From Acidobacteriota bacterium (GTDB lineage: Bacteria > Acidobacteriota > Blastocatellia > Chloracidobacteriales > Chloracidobacteriaceae), in the NCBI GenBank assembly GCA_016208495.1, contig JACQXX010000114.1, forward strand, positions 1 through 35,768: a stretch of DNA of 35,768 nt. Direction: 5' to 3'. How positions within the stretch are numbered: the stretch's first letter is position 1; each line of letters begins with the position of its first letter. The position numbers and the translations under genes are program-made. This document shows positions 25,353 through 34,403 of this stretch, piece by piece. The notes beneath the pieces are model-generated. The model saw nothing but the letters and a program-made list of their open reading frames with translations, was not told the origin of the DNA and did not search any database.

Positions 25353-27872
25353 TCAAAACTCTACCCACCGAATCAAAACTGGGACACCGTTTTCGCGGAG
25401 TTCGAATTCCAGCAGTCCTCCGGTGTTATCGCGGCTGATTTCAAAGCTGACCGTGGCTTTTTTGGACGTGCTTTTCCCGATGAGCGGAATCATTTTTGCC
25501 TGTTCGGTGACGGTGAGAAACGGCGCGGAGTCTTCAACCCGACGGACCAGCAGCTCAACATTCTGTCCGTTTGGCGAGGTGATGTTGTTGATATAGACAT
25601 CCAGACTTTCTTTTCCAGCCCGGCGCAATTTTTTCAGTGGATCCCCAGGGAAGAGTAACTGATAACTGTTGACGACTTTGAGCTGGGGCACCACTTCGGC
25701 TTTCCCAAGTTTTCGCCCATTCTGGTTAAACACCCCAATTGAAAGGGCAGCCAGGATATTGGCTTCATTGCGCCGGGTTAAGACCGGAAGCGTGATTTCA
25801 GCGGCGGCACCGGGTTCAAGTGGCTCCAACAACACATCAGATTGTGGGATTTCCACAAAGTAGTCATCAAACTTGACGGAAAATCGGCTGACCGGGCTGG
25901 GTTTGGCGCTTGATTGATTGGTGACGCGAAACTTGAGCGATGACGAAATGCCTTCCCGGAAAACGGGTACTTCGGTCAGTTCAATCTTCATCTGGTACTG
26001 CGGTGTGAGTTCAAACGAAACTGGCTGCCCGGCGAGCTTGTTTCCGGTGGCGGCGACTTCGATTCTGACTGGGGCCGATGCTGGTTGACCAGTGGTTGAA
26101 TTCTTCACTGCCAGAGCCGTATCCGCGATGATAATGTCCATCACGTCAGAAATATCGGTCAGGCTATCTGGTTGCAGTGCCTGATTGAGCACGACAAATG
26201 GTTGGGGAAGCTGGATGTTTTTTGGATCGGATCGCTGAACCAGAATGGTAATCGTTGAGGCAGAAATCACATCGGTGCTGAAATTGCGCAGTTGAATCCG
26301 CAATTTCATCGGTTCGCCCGGTTCAATCAATCCATTGGGAACGCTTTCGATTGCTTCGGCAAACACCAACTGCACCGGATGCTGGACAAATTCATTCATT
26401 TCGTCCTCGATTCCACGCTGGGTGGCATCACGGGCAAAGCCTGGATAGCGGGCCTGAAATTCCGTTGCTTTGGCTTCGTTATAAATTTGGGAATAGAGTT
26501 GTTCGGTGCGATTGCGATAGCCGTCGGTGCGGCCCTTCATCAGAAATTGCTGATAAAACTGGGGATAGGCAATTCGGTAGGCTTTTTCAATTTCGCCGGT
26601 GCGAATGACTTCCACCAGCCGGGCATAGGTCTCATCATAGGCTTTCTGGTAGCTTTCCTGGTATCCGACCCGAGTTCCATCCTCTCGCCCCCGCTGATAC
26701 TCGGTTTCATACGACCTGACTCGGGCGGCATTACAGCCTTCAACTTCGGCAACTCTGAACGCTTCAAGGTACACCGACCGAAACACATCCGGAAAAACAT
26801 TCTGAAATCGTTGTTGATATCCTTCGCGATACCCCTGGCGGTAGGCCCGGTTTTCAGCCTGGGTGGCATAGTTGGGGTTTGGGTTGGCATACCGGTAGTC
26901 GGGGCTAATCCCGCTTGGATCCTGAGGTGGCGGGCAAAATTCAGGTGAGCTGGCCATGGCTGATGGCGGCAGTTGCACCAGGGCCACTTTGGCAACCGAA
27001 GGAGCGTGAACCAGAGAGGCTCGGGTAAACGGACGTGGTGGGTCGGTCAGGGAGTAGGATTCCCGGTAAAACGGCGGGTTGGCCATGCGTTTTTGACGGT
27101 ACGCATCACGTGCTTTTTGATATTCGATCAAGTCTGCCTGGCGGCGGGCTTCTTCGCGTCCGGCGGCTTTGCCCTCAGACTCGGCCCGAACCAAAATACT
27201 CTGGCGGTCAGATTCGGCTTGGCGGCTGCCTTCTTCGGCGCCAAGTTCGTACGCCGCCTGGTAGGCATCCTGTTCAGCCCGTAATTGCCCGGCCTGGGTT
27301 CCATCCCGAAGTGCCTGAATCCGAGCGGCGTCTTCGCCGGCTTTCACTCCGGCCAGATATCCTTTCGGACGGCTCTGCTCTTCGCCCTCGCGAAGCCCCC
27401 GTTTGTATTCAGCTTCTTTCGCATCGGATTCACAGCGTTGCCCTCCAGCCAAAAACCCACGCTGGTGGCCCGATGCCCGCCCCAAATCACGGCCTCGCTC
27501 ACGGGCTTCCTGGTCACCACCGGGCTTGCCATCCACAAACCCCTGGCGAAAAGCAGTATCGGTCAGCGCCGGAAGATTGTCTGGCTCCTGTAATCTTCCT
27601 GGGGTTGGCCGCTTCTCGTTCTGGCCGTCATCTGATTGGTCTTCAGTATCTTCAGCTCGATCAACCCGATCTGCTTTTCGCTCGCGGACCCGCTGGTGTC
27701 GGTCAACTTCAGATAGGGAGGGAAGGTCCTTTGCCTCCTTTTGGCGTTCAGGTTTTGGCTCTTTCCCACGCTGAAAGCTCAAGGCTGTAACCAGTTGAAC
27801 GGGAAAGAACAAAACCAGCAGCATACTTGATACAACAGTCAAACGGATGAATGTGGGTGGGCGTCGTGGCAT
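25353..27872 (-). CDS. Secreted GX3-helical-repeat protein with beta C-terminus, unknown
   Basis: Protein of 839 residues. Signal peptide at about 1-33. A charged, Asp/Arg/Glu-rich linker (about 34-100) is followed by helical repeats with Gly every fourth residue (GFVDGKPGG, GRDLGRASGHQRGFLAG, about 105-260) and a second Tyr-rich set (YRQGYREGYQQRF, YQRGREDGTRVGYQESYQKAY, about 340-500). The Gly-x3 spacing resembles Yae1-type deca-GX3 helices. Residues about 505-839 are beta-rich and read like two or three Ig/CARDB-like domains. I do not recognise a named family for the whole. A long stiff periplasmic or surface helix carrying a beta head is the likely shape. It is followed by its own terminator. 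The ATG is preceded by only a weak ribosome site. Confidence 0.8.
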   Translation of the reverse strand: MPRRPPTFIRLTVVSSMLLVLFFPVQLVTALSFQRGKEPKPERQKEAKDLPSLSEVDRHQRVRERKADRVDRAEDTEDQSDDGQNEKRPTPGRLQEPDNLPALTDTAFRQGFVDGKPGGDQEARERGRDLGRASGHQRGFLAGGQRCESDAKEAEYKRGLREGEEQSRPKGYLAGVKAGEDAARIQALRDGTQAGQLRAEQDAYQAAYELGAEEGSRQAESDRQSILVRAESEGKAAGREEARRQADLIEYQKARDAYRQKRMANPPFYRESYSLTDPPRPFTRASLVHAPSVAKVALVQLPPSAMASSPEFCPPPQDPSGISPDYRYANPNPNYATQAENRAYRQGYREGYQQRFQNVFPDVFRSVYLEAFRVAEVEGCNAARVRSYETEYQRGREDGTRVGYQESYQKAYDETYARLVEVIRTGEIEKAYRIAYPQFYQQFLMKGRTDGYRNRTEQLYSQIYNEAKATEFQARYPGFARDATQRGIEDEMNEFVQHPVQLVFAEAIESVPNGLIEPGEPMKLRIQLRNFSTDVISASTITILVQRSDPKNIQLPQPFVVLNQALQPDSLTDISDVMDIIIADTALAVKNSTTGQPASAPVRIEVAATGNKLAGQPVSFELTPQYQMKIELTEVPVFREGISSSLKFRVTNQSSAKPSPVSRFSVKFDDYFVEIPQSDVLLEPLEPGAAAEITLPVLTRRNEANILAALSIGVFNQNGRKLGKAEVVPQLKVVNSYQLLFPGDPLKKLRRAGKESLDVYINNITSPNGQNVELLVRRVEDSAPFLTVTEQAKMIPLIGKSTSKKATVSFEISRDNTGGLLEFELRENGVPVLIRWVEF

Positions 27873-27903
27873 ATGGATTCTGAACCCCAGGAAATGAAGA
27901 ATG

Positions 27904-28375
27904 AAGAAAGTGGTTAGTGGTTAGTGGTTAGTGGTTCTTCTTTGAAAGTATTGATTTCTAAGTACTAAGTACAAGTCCCCATAAATAGGGGATGGAATTT
28001 CGGTGATTCCGAATTGGCTTTCGCCCGGATGGGCGCCGGACAATAGCCGGTGGTTTGCCGCTTTGGGCACACCACCGGATCTTTGGCCCACATTGGTTCG
28101 CACCCGGATGGGCGCTGGAAGCTGGTTCGGGTCCCGTTTCCCGTGGAATTTTCAGCTCCTCGCTCACCACTCTTGTTCCAGCGCCCATCCGGGCGCGAAC
28201 CCGTGATGGCGACTCTTTCCGGTGGCCGCGTGTCCAAAGCGACACTTGCCACCGGCTATTGTCCGGCGCCCATCCGGGCGAAAACCAATGTTTCTCCCAG
28301 CGGGTGGTTGAATTTCATCCCCTGTTTATGGGGACTTGTACCAAGCACTGACCACTAACCACTAACCACTTTCTT
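27904..28375. repeat. GGTTAGT heptamer arms around a palindromic element
   Basis: 27904-27928 and 28351-28375 are a perfect 25-bp inverted repeat made of TTAGTGG units. They bracket the 373-bp palindromic element. The right arm lies 14 bp from the BNR gene stop, and the left arm lies in the leader of the GX3-repeat gene. No credible gene is seen in 27873-28389. Confidence 0.9.
27969..28341. mobile_element. 373-bp nested palindromic element
   Basis: Three nested inverted repeats share one centre near 28150: outer ends 27969 to about 28000 and 28311-28341 (GTACAAGTCCCCATAAA start, two or three mismatches in about 31 bp); middle 28022-28053 and 28249-28280 (perfect, 32 bp); inner 28098-28120 and 28177-28199 (one mismatch). 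The motif CCGGATGGGCGC occurs four times, two in each orientation. There is no transposase. It may be a non-autonomous transposable unit or encode a long folded RNA. Confidence 0.8.
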
Positions 28376-28389
28376 TATTTTTTATTCAA

Positions 28390-31300
28390 TTATCGAATCG
28401 TGATAACCAGCTCAACCGTGCGGATGCGACCGCTGGCATCACGACCGCTAAAGACAAGTGTTTGCTGGCTTTGCGGCGCGTTGTTTTTAATCTTGACGGT
28501 AAAGCTCACGCTGGAACCACTCGTGGTTTGGGAAGCTGGTTTAAATTTGAACCCGGCGAGGGCCGGCGCGGTCACGGTAATCTGATCAGTCAGGCCATTG
28601 GTCCGGGCAATCGCCATTGTCACCGTGATTTTCCCGCCACGGGCCGGTGTTGGATTGGACGCGGTTGCGGTCAGTGAAAAATCTGGTCCTTCGACAACAA
28701 AAGCACTCTCTGAGGAAGCGCCTCCGGTCGGAGTGATCACCGAAATTGCCCCAGTTGTCGCCCCAGTCGGAACCGTGGCTCTGAGTTGGGTATCTGAAAG
28801 AACCTGAAAGGCGCTTGCTGCCACATTTCCAAACCTGACGCCACCTGTATTTGACAGGTTCATTCCATTGATTGTCACTTGAGTGCCGACTGGCCCTCTT
28901 TGTGGTTCGAACCCCAAAATCTTTGGGATTTTGACAATCACGGTAAATGCTTCCTGGCTTGTCGCTGTGCCATTGGCTGTCGTGACGACAATCGGACCTG
29001 AGTCAGCACCAATCGGAACTGTTGCCTGAAGTTGAGTACTGGACAGGACTTCAAACGGGGCAGATGTCCGGCCAAACTGAACATCTGTGGTTCCGGTGAA
29101 CTGCGTGCCATTGATGGTGACCACGGTCCCTGACTCTCCGCTGGTTGGGCTGAAACTGGTAATCGTCGGAGGTGCGAAAGTAACTGTGAATGATCCGGCA
29201 CTCACGGCTGTTCCTTTCGGCGTGGTTACACGTAGCTGACCGCCCGGAGTTCCAGAAGGTACGACTGCCGTCAGTTGATTGGCTGAAGCGACAGAAAAAC
29301 TGGTGGCAGGGACGTCGCCAAACCGAACCTGAGTGGCACCAGTAAAATTGCTACCACTGACGGTGACCGTGGTTCCAACCGGGCCGGAAGCTGGGAAAAA
29401 GCCGGCAATGGCCGGGGTTGGGTCTGGTTGGGCCGCCAGTGAAACCTTCCAGGCACCGCGTCCGTGGGTAAAAGCCACCAGGTTTCCATTGTCCTGACAC
29501 AGGGTTTGGACCACGGTGTTGGCAAATCCGGTGTTTTCAACCAGCCAGGTGCGACCACTGTCAAGCGTTGTAAAAACCCCGAGGTCGGTGCCGACAAACA
29601 CTCTGGCGCTATTTCCTGGGTCAACCAGTACCGAATGCACCGGGAGATCCGGCAATCTCCCGCTTCCAACGCCATCAAACGGCATCCAGCTCGCCCCGGC
29701 ATCGGTGCTTTGCCAGATGTGGTTTCCACCAAAGGTCGAATAAGTCGCATACACCACAGATGGGTTTTTCGGATCAAAAGCCAGCGACGACACAAACCCT
29801 TCGCGTGGCTGAACAGCGGGCCACACTGTTTCGCGATTGGAACTCAACGCGGCTGTCGTTCGGTGGATAAATCCATCGGCGCGACCAGCCAGCACGATGT
29901 TCGAATCCTGAGGAGAAATCGCAATCGCGCTCACGCTTGAAAAACTGTCTCCTTCATAGAGCGGGGCGCTGCCAAAATCCCAGAAAACCATGGCGTTGTC
30001 ACATTGCCACATGCGTTGTCCACCGGTCCAAAACCGCTTTGGATCTTTCGGATCCATGGCAAACGGAGTGATGAATAAAAATCTGCGGTCAGCCAGTCCA
30101 AATGATCCGATTTCGAAGGTTCGTCCACCGTCATTGGTGACATAAAAGCTGCCGTTTGGTGTCGAAACATACTGGGTCAGCAAATTGACTGGGTCAATCG
30201 CCACATAGCCGCCATCACCGCCAAACACACGTCCCCAGTTGATTCCGGTTGAATCGCCGCCGCGAACGGTGCCGTTGTCCTGGGTGCCGCCAAAATAAAA
30301 GCGGGCATTTTGATAGGCTGTTCCATGGTAAAACTGGGTAACAGAATAGCCATTATTGAGCGAACGCCAAAACACACCGCCATTTTCAGTGCTACAGGGA
30401 GCCTGATCGCCTTGAGCAGATGGGCCACGGGCATTGTCGGTTCGTTCAATCCCACCATCACTGGTCACAAACATGGTTTGATTGCGCACCCCGTCATATT
30501 GCGGATGAAACACAATGTCGTGATGGTCGGCATGCGAATAGCGTGGTGACTCAGGTGATGCCCACCAGTGACTGATCAGCCCCCAGTTGGCGCCGCCGTC
30601 GTCTGATCGGAACAGGTCAATGCCACCGGCAAACACGATGTCCGGGTTGAGCGGGTCAACCGCGATGACATTGTCCCACCAGCCTTGATTGAAAAAGGTG
30701 GTGGGGCCGCTAAAAATCCGGCACTCGTTTAAAAAGGCAAAAATGGTATTTGAGAGCAACACGGTGTTCAGCCGGGTTGGGTCGGTATTGCGCACGCGGG
30801 CTGACCAGGAACCGGTGTCGCCGTTTGAAGTTGACCGAAACACCGCGTGAAGCCCATGGGTGTAATTAAAATCAAACCGGCTCTCGATGCTGGCTGACAT
30901 GGCATAGACGGTACTTTGATCCGAGGGAGCAATTGCTAAAGACGTCCGGCCCATTCCGGTTTCATTGAGCACGGTTTCCCAGTTTCCATTCCCTGCTGCA
31001 TCTTTGTTGCGCAGGATTGCCGCCTGGGCAAAGGTGCCAATCGTGGCAAACAGGAAGTCAGTCGGCTGGTCAGTTCGAATTGCCAGATCCATCGCTCCGC
31101 CGCGCACATCGGTGGCATGGACCTGCTGCCACGAGGCGCCGCCGTCGGTTGTACGCCAGATGCCGGTTCGGGTGGCGGCATAGACCCGGTTGGGGTTGGT
31201 CGGGCTGACGACCAGATCATTGACATACTCGAAATTTGAGTTGTTGATCGTGTCGGGCAGATGTTGCCAGGTGGCGCCGCCATCCGTAGAGCGAAAGATT

Positions 31301-32085
31301 CCATTGCCAGATGCACCACTTCCGCCACGAGTCACGTCAAGTGACAGAAACCCTTCGCCTGTTCCGGCATAAATCACAAACTGATCAAGGGTTGGACCGG
31401 GCACCACCGCCAGCGCACACACCGCCAGATTCGCCAGGGCATCGGTGAGTGGTTTCCAGGAGCCGCCTCCATCCGTAGATCGCCAGACGCCCCCGCTCAC
31501 GCCCCCAGTAAACAGAATGGATGGATCCGTCGGATTGACAAACAGTTTCCGGGTGCGTCCCCCAATATTCCCCGGTCCAAGTTCGGTCCAGGCGCCGAGT
31601 GACTGGCGTTGGGTGTCGGAGAGCCGTGTTTGCCGGAGCTGCTGACGCGACGGAAGTTGTTTTCCAAGTGCCGTTGAAACCTGGGGCATGGTTTCCATCT
31701 GTTCCAGCGCCTGAATGTAGCGTTGCATCGGAAGGGGCTCACCTGGGCTGATGGTTCGTTTGCGGTAGTCCCACTGAAGTGCTTCTCCTGGCTGGTCAAA
31801 CCGCATCCGCTTTTGCTTGTCAGCCAGGCGTTTGGCCAAAACCGGATCCACCGGTTTTGGGTTGGTTTTGACCGTGCCGATTGGGGATTTTCGACCCGAT
31901 TGGTGCAAAGTAGGTTTGCCAGAGTTGGAATGTCCAGCATAGGATTGCGGCGCACGGCGTTGCGCCAGCACTGGAAATTCGCCTGCGACACCTGCCAGCA
32001 AGACACACCAGAGCCCGATTCCTAAAAAAACAACTGGTATCTGGTGGCCAGACACCGGAAATCCGCGTGAACCTGAAACGTGCAT
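28390..32085 (-). CDS. Secreted BNR/VPS10-like propeller protein with IPT domains
   Basis: Product of 1231 residues from ATG 32085; a TTG at 32118 in frame adds 11 residues. The signal peptide region reads IPVVFLGIGLWCVLLAGVAG. A large beta-propeller region (residues about 150-890) carries Asp-box/BNR repeats (STDGGGSW, STDGGATW, TTDGGASW, SDDGGANW, TNDGGRTF, STDAGASW, TLDSGRTW), resembling sortilin-type and xyloglucanase-like propellers. Three IPT/TIG domains follow (about 900-1160), each with a motif such as ITSFSPTSGESGTVVTINGT, then one Ig-like domain to the end. Catalytic function is not evident; a binding or adhesive surface protein is likely. It is divergent from the HAD gene, with only 41 bp between starts. 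A GGATG sequence lies about 9 bases before the ATG. Confidence 0.88.
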   Translation of the reverse strand: MHVSGSRGFPVSGHQIPVVFLGIGLWCVLLAGVAGEFPVLAQRRAPQSYAGHSNSGKPTLHQSGRKSPIGTVKTNPKPVDPVLAKRLADKQKRMRFDQPGEALQWDYRKRTISPGEPLPMQRYIQALEQMETMPQVSTALGKQLPSRQQLRQTRLSDTQRQSLGAWTELGPGNIGGRTRKLFVNPTDPSILFTGGVSGGVWRSTDGGGSWKPLTDALANLAVCALAVVPGPTLDQFVIYAGTGEGFLSLDVTRGGSGASGNGIFRSTDGGATWQHLPDTINNSNFEYVNDLVVSPTNPNRVYAATRTGIWRTTDGGASWQQVHATDVRGGAMDLAIRTDQPTDFLFATIGTFAQAAILRNKDAAGNGNWETVLNETGMGRTSLAIAPSDQSTVYAMSASIESRFDFNYTHGLHAVFRSTSNGDTGSWSARVRNTDPTRLNTVLLSNTIFAFLNECRIFSGPTTFFNQGWWDNVIAVDPLNPDIVFAGGIDLFRSDDGGANWGLISHWWASPESPRYSHADHHDIVFHPQYDGVRNQTMFVTSDGGIERTDNARGPSAQGDQAPCSTENGGVFWRSLNNGYSVTQFYHGTAYQNARFYFGGTQDNGTVRGGDSTGINWGRVFGGDGGYVAIDPVNLLTQYVSTPNGSFYVTNDGGRTFEIGSFGLADRRFLFITPFAMDPKDPKRFWTGGQRMWQCDNAMVFWDFGSAPLYEGDSFSSVSAIAISPQDSNIVLAGRADGFIHRTTAALSSNRETVWPAVQPREGFVSSLAFDPKNPSVVYATYSTFGGNHIWQSTDAGASWMPFDGVGSGRLPDLPVHSVLVDPGNSARVFVGTDLGVFTTLDSGRTWLVENTGFANTVVQTLCQDNGNLVAFTHGRGAWKVSLAAQPDPTPAIAGFFPASGPVGTTVTVSGSNFTGATQVRFGDVPATSFSVASANQLTAVVPSGTPGGQLRVTTPKGTAVSAGSFTVTFAPPTITSFSPTSGESGTVVTINGTQFTGTTDVQFGRTSAPFEVLSSTQLQATVPIGADSGPIVVTTANGTATSQEAFTVIVKIPKILGFEPQRGPVGTQVTINGMNLSNTGGVRFGNVAASAFQVLSDTQLRATVPTGATTGAISVITPTGGASSESAFVVEGPDFSLTATASNPTPARGGKITVTMAIARTNGLTDQITVTAPALAGFKFKPASQTTSGSSVSFTVKIKNNAPQSQQTLVFSGRDASGRIRTVELVITIR

Positions 32086-32126
32086 AAAGTATTCATCCAA
32101 ATAGCGAAAGAGGATCAAAAACGCTC

Positions 32127-32786
32127 ATGAGCCGAGCTGTGATATTTGATTTTGATGGAGTGATTGTAAACAGCGAGCCCATTCACTTTCAGGGGCTCAA
32201 TCGGGCGTTAGCACCCGAAGGAATTGATGTTTCTTGGGAACAATACCAGGAAAGGTATTTGGCTTTCGATGATAAAACCTGCTTTTCGGCTGTCTTCCAG
32301 GATTGGGGATGTGAACTTTCTTTGAGTAAGCGAACTGAATTGATTGAACGCAAGGCAGAGATTGTCCATCAGTTAATGGAAGGAAGGGAATCGCTTTTTC
32401 CAGGCGTGATGGAATTGATTCCTCGCCTGGCGACGATTGTTCCCCTGGCCGTGAATTCAGGTGCTTTGCGAGCCGAAATTGAACTGGTTCTGACTGGAAC
32501 TGGTCTCCGGCATCATTTCACCACGATTGTCAGTAGCGAAGATATAACTCGCTGTAAACCGGATCCAGAAGGGTATCTGCTGGCCTTGCAACGTCTTAAT
32601 GAGTTTCTCAACCCTCATCCGTGGCTCCAGCCAAAAGATTGCTGGGTGATTGAAGACTCGGTTCAGGGGGTTGAATCTGCCATCCGGGCCGGAATGAAAT
32701 GCCTGGCGGTGACCAATTCCTACCCGGCAGAGGCGCTCAGTCGTGCCACCCATATCGTTTCAACCCTGGAAGGCTGGCAGCCTTGA
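32127..32786 (+). CDS. HAD-superfamily phosphatase, beta-phosphoglucomutase-like
   Basis: Protein of 219 residues with all four HAD motifs: I, Asp8 and Asp10 in FDFDGVIVNSE; II, Ser111 in AVNSG; III, Lys144 in RCKPDP; IV, Glu176-Asp177 in VIEDSVQG. The helical cap between motifs I and II marks subfamily IA (phosphoglycolate phosphatase/beta-phosphoglucomutase group). Cytoplasmic; substrate cannot be told from sequence. AGAGGA lies 12 bases before ATG. The stop TGA overlaps the first unit of an AATGAAG array (GCCTTGAATGAAGAATG). The gene seems unrelated in function to its divergent BNR neighbour. Confidence 0.92.
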   Translation: MSRAVIFDFDGVIVNSEPIHFQGLNRALAPEGIDVSWEQYQERYLAFDDKTCFSAVFQDWGCELSLSKRTELIERKAEIVHQLMEGRESLFPGVMELIPRLATIVPLAVNSGALRAEIELVLTGTGLRHHFTTIVSSEDITRCKPDPEGYLLALQRLNEFLNPHPWLQPKDCWVIEDSVQGVESAIRAGMKCLAVTNSYPAEALSRATHIVSTLEGWQP

Positions 32787-32993
32787 ATGAAGAATGAAGA
32801 TGGTGAAAAAAAGGACATAAAGGACATAAAGGACATAAAGGACCAGGTAGAAGTCGGTTGTGTGGGAGTGACGCGGGTGGTACTGACAAACCCTCTATTC
32901 CCAACACCAACCTGGTCGGCACTGGTCTTTCGGCAACGTGATGATAATTTGGGCGAAATTTAGGCAATTCTTCATTCTCAATTCTTCATTCTG
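32784..32993. repeat. Composite repeat: AATGAAG arms, nine-mers and a TIR-type end
   Basis: GAATGAAGAATGAAG (32785-32799) faces an inverted CTTCATTCTCAATTCTTCATTC (about 32970-32991). Between them lie GGACATAAA nine-mers (about 32811-32843) and, at 32941-32964, an end related to the 7941-8193 element. The right arm includes a 20-base sequence identical to the coding end of the GNAT at 8267-8286. Confidence 0.8.
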
Positions 32994-33297
32994 TTGACTT
33001 CCTGCCACACCAAATGCCCACGTTTGTGGCAGAACCACAACACCTCTCGGTCAGCGATTTTTGGGATTTTTGAGAAGTACCTGTATTTGTGGAATTTGCA
33101 AAATTTTGATGTGGGTTCAAAATTTGGTATGCAATATGCAGAGGCTTTCAACGGTTTGTATTTTCAATCCAATCACAATCAAAAGGAACGAGCGAAAGGA
33201 TCCATCCAGAGATTTTGCCAGGGAAACGTCTTCCCAAGTTTTTTCAACCAAGCCCCACCGCGTAAGAAAAAACCTGGCTCCAGCTCGTGAGGAATCA
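32994..33297. other. lpxC leader, no gene seen
   Basis: AT-rich interval before lpxC. The lpxC frame is open back to 33061, but those residues have no LpxC similarity. A promoter is expected here, yet I cannot place the boxes reliably. Confidence 0.5.
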
Positions 33298-34209
33298 ATG
33301 AGACCACAAACGACGCTTGCTCGCGCCGTCCATACCACCGGGATTGGTTTACATACCGGTACTCCTGTTGAACTGACCATTTTTCCAGCCCCCCCCGATA
33401 CCGGGTATGTTTTTCGCCGGGCTGACCTCAACGGCTTTGAACTCTCCGCCACGCCCCATCACGTTGCCCACGTCAGTTATGCCACCACCCTGATGCGCAA
33501 AGGGGTGATGGTCTCCACCGTCGAACATCTCCTTTCCGCATTGCACGGATGCCAGGTTGACAATGCGATTATTGAACTTAACAGTTTTGAAGTTCCGATT
33601 TTGGATGGCAGTGCGTTGCCGTTTGTCGAACTCATCGAAGCGGCCTCAGTCGTTGAACTCCCCGCCATTGGACAAACACTGCGGATTTTGCGCTCAGTTG
33701 AAATCATTGACGGTGCCCGCCGAATTGCCATTCATCCGTATCAAGGGTTCCGGATTGAGAGCACCATTGATTTTCCCCACCCCGTGATTGGTCGTCAGAC
33801 CAGTGCCCTTGACCTCACCCCCGAAAATTACCGTCGCGAAATAGCCCCGGCCCGAACCTTTGGGTTCATCCACGAAGCCGAAGCCCTCAGAAAAAGCGGG
33901 CTTGTGCGTGGTGCTTCGCTTGAAAATGCGGTGGTGCTCGACAAGGAAAAAGTCCTGAACCCAGAGCCGTTGCGGTTTAGCGATGAATTTGGGCGACACA
34001 AAGTCCTTGATATCGTTGGAGATCTGGCTTTGTTAGGGATGCCGATTGAAGGACGAATCGTGGCTGAGCGTTCTGGTCATGGGCTTCATTCGGCCCTGAT
34101 GGCCAAACTGATTCGCGAAACAGACGCCTGGGAAGTCACTGAAGCCGATGTTGACCTGCCAGCCATTCTGGCCGCGAATGGCTTTTTCCGTGAAGCGGTG
34201 CGTGCCTGA
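33298..34209 (+). CDS. lpxC: UDP-3-O-acyl-N-acetylglucosamine deacetylase
   Basis: Protein of 303 residues, the usual LpxC length. It removes the acetyl group from UDP-3-O-acyl-GlcNAc in the committed step of lipid A synthesis, in the cytoplasm, with zinc. Visible active-site motifs: STVEHLLSALHG (Glu76, zinc ligand His77), FGRHKVLDIVGDLALLG (zinc ligands His234 and Asp238) and SGHGLHSAL (His261, general acid). The substrate-loop region DGSALPFV is present. GAGGAA ends 5 bases before the ATG at 33298, so this start is preferred to the longer frame from 33061. Unlike its usual partners (fabZ, lpxA), no other lipid A gene is adjacent. The intrinsic terminator at 34277-34326 follows. Confidence 0.97.
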   Translation: MRPQTTLARAVHTTGIGLHTGTPVELTIFPAPPDTGYVFRRADLNGFELSATPHHVAHVSYATTLMRKGVMVSTVEHLLSALHGCQVDNAIIELNSFEVPILDGSALPFVELIEAASVVELPAIGQTLRILRSVEIIDGARRIAIHPYQGFRIESTIDFPHPVIGRQTSALDLTPENYRREIAPARTFGFIHEAEALRKSGLVRGASLENAVVLDKEKVLNPEPLRFSDEFGRHKVLDIVGDLALLGMPIEGRIVAERSGHGLHSALMAKLIRETDAWEVTEADVDLPAILAANGFFREAVRA

Positions 34210-34220
34210 GTGAATACAAA

Positions 34221-34373
34221 GCGAGTAGCGAGTAGCGAGTAGTCAGACATTCTGCGTCAAAGTGTTTAAAATAGGCATAGAAAAAGGCAGGGAGTTAAAA
34301 AACCCTCTGCCTTTCTATTTTTACTTCAATCACTTTCACAAAGTGGTTTGACTACTCGCCACTCGCTACTCGC
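34221..34373. repeat. AGTAGCG heptamer arms around a terminator
   Basis: 34221-34244 and 34350-34373 are inverted repeats with one mismatch in 24 bp, built of AGTAGCG units. They enclose the terminator hairpin between the convergent lpxC and LysM genes. A further degenerate unit lies at 34382-34396. Confidence 0.9.
34277..34326. terminator. Intrinsic terminator between lpxC and the LysM gene
   Basis: ATAG plus AAAAAGGCAG (34277-34290) pairs with CTGCCTTTCTAT (34307-34318), followed by TTTTT on the plus strand. On the minus strand the stem is flanked by A/T tracts as well, so it may work both ways for the convergent genes. Confidence 0.85.
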
Positions 34374-34403
34374 TTTTTCTGCACTACTCGCTAGTTCACT
34401 CCC

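Noticed and set aside
28003-28358. Overlapping small frames in the 373-bp palindrome
   Set aside because: They occur in several frames on both strands because of the palindrome and GC content; none has a ribosome site or a recognisable product.
33061-33297. N-terminal extension of LpxC
   Set aside because: The family begins just before TTLARAVHTTGIGLHTG, and GAGGAA precedes the ATG at 33298.
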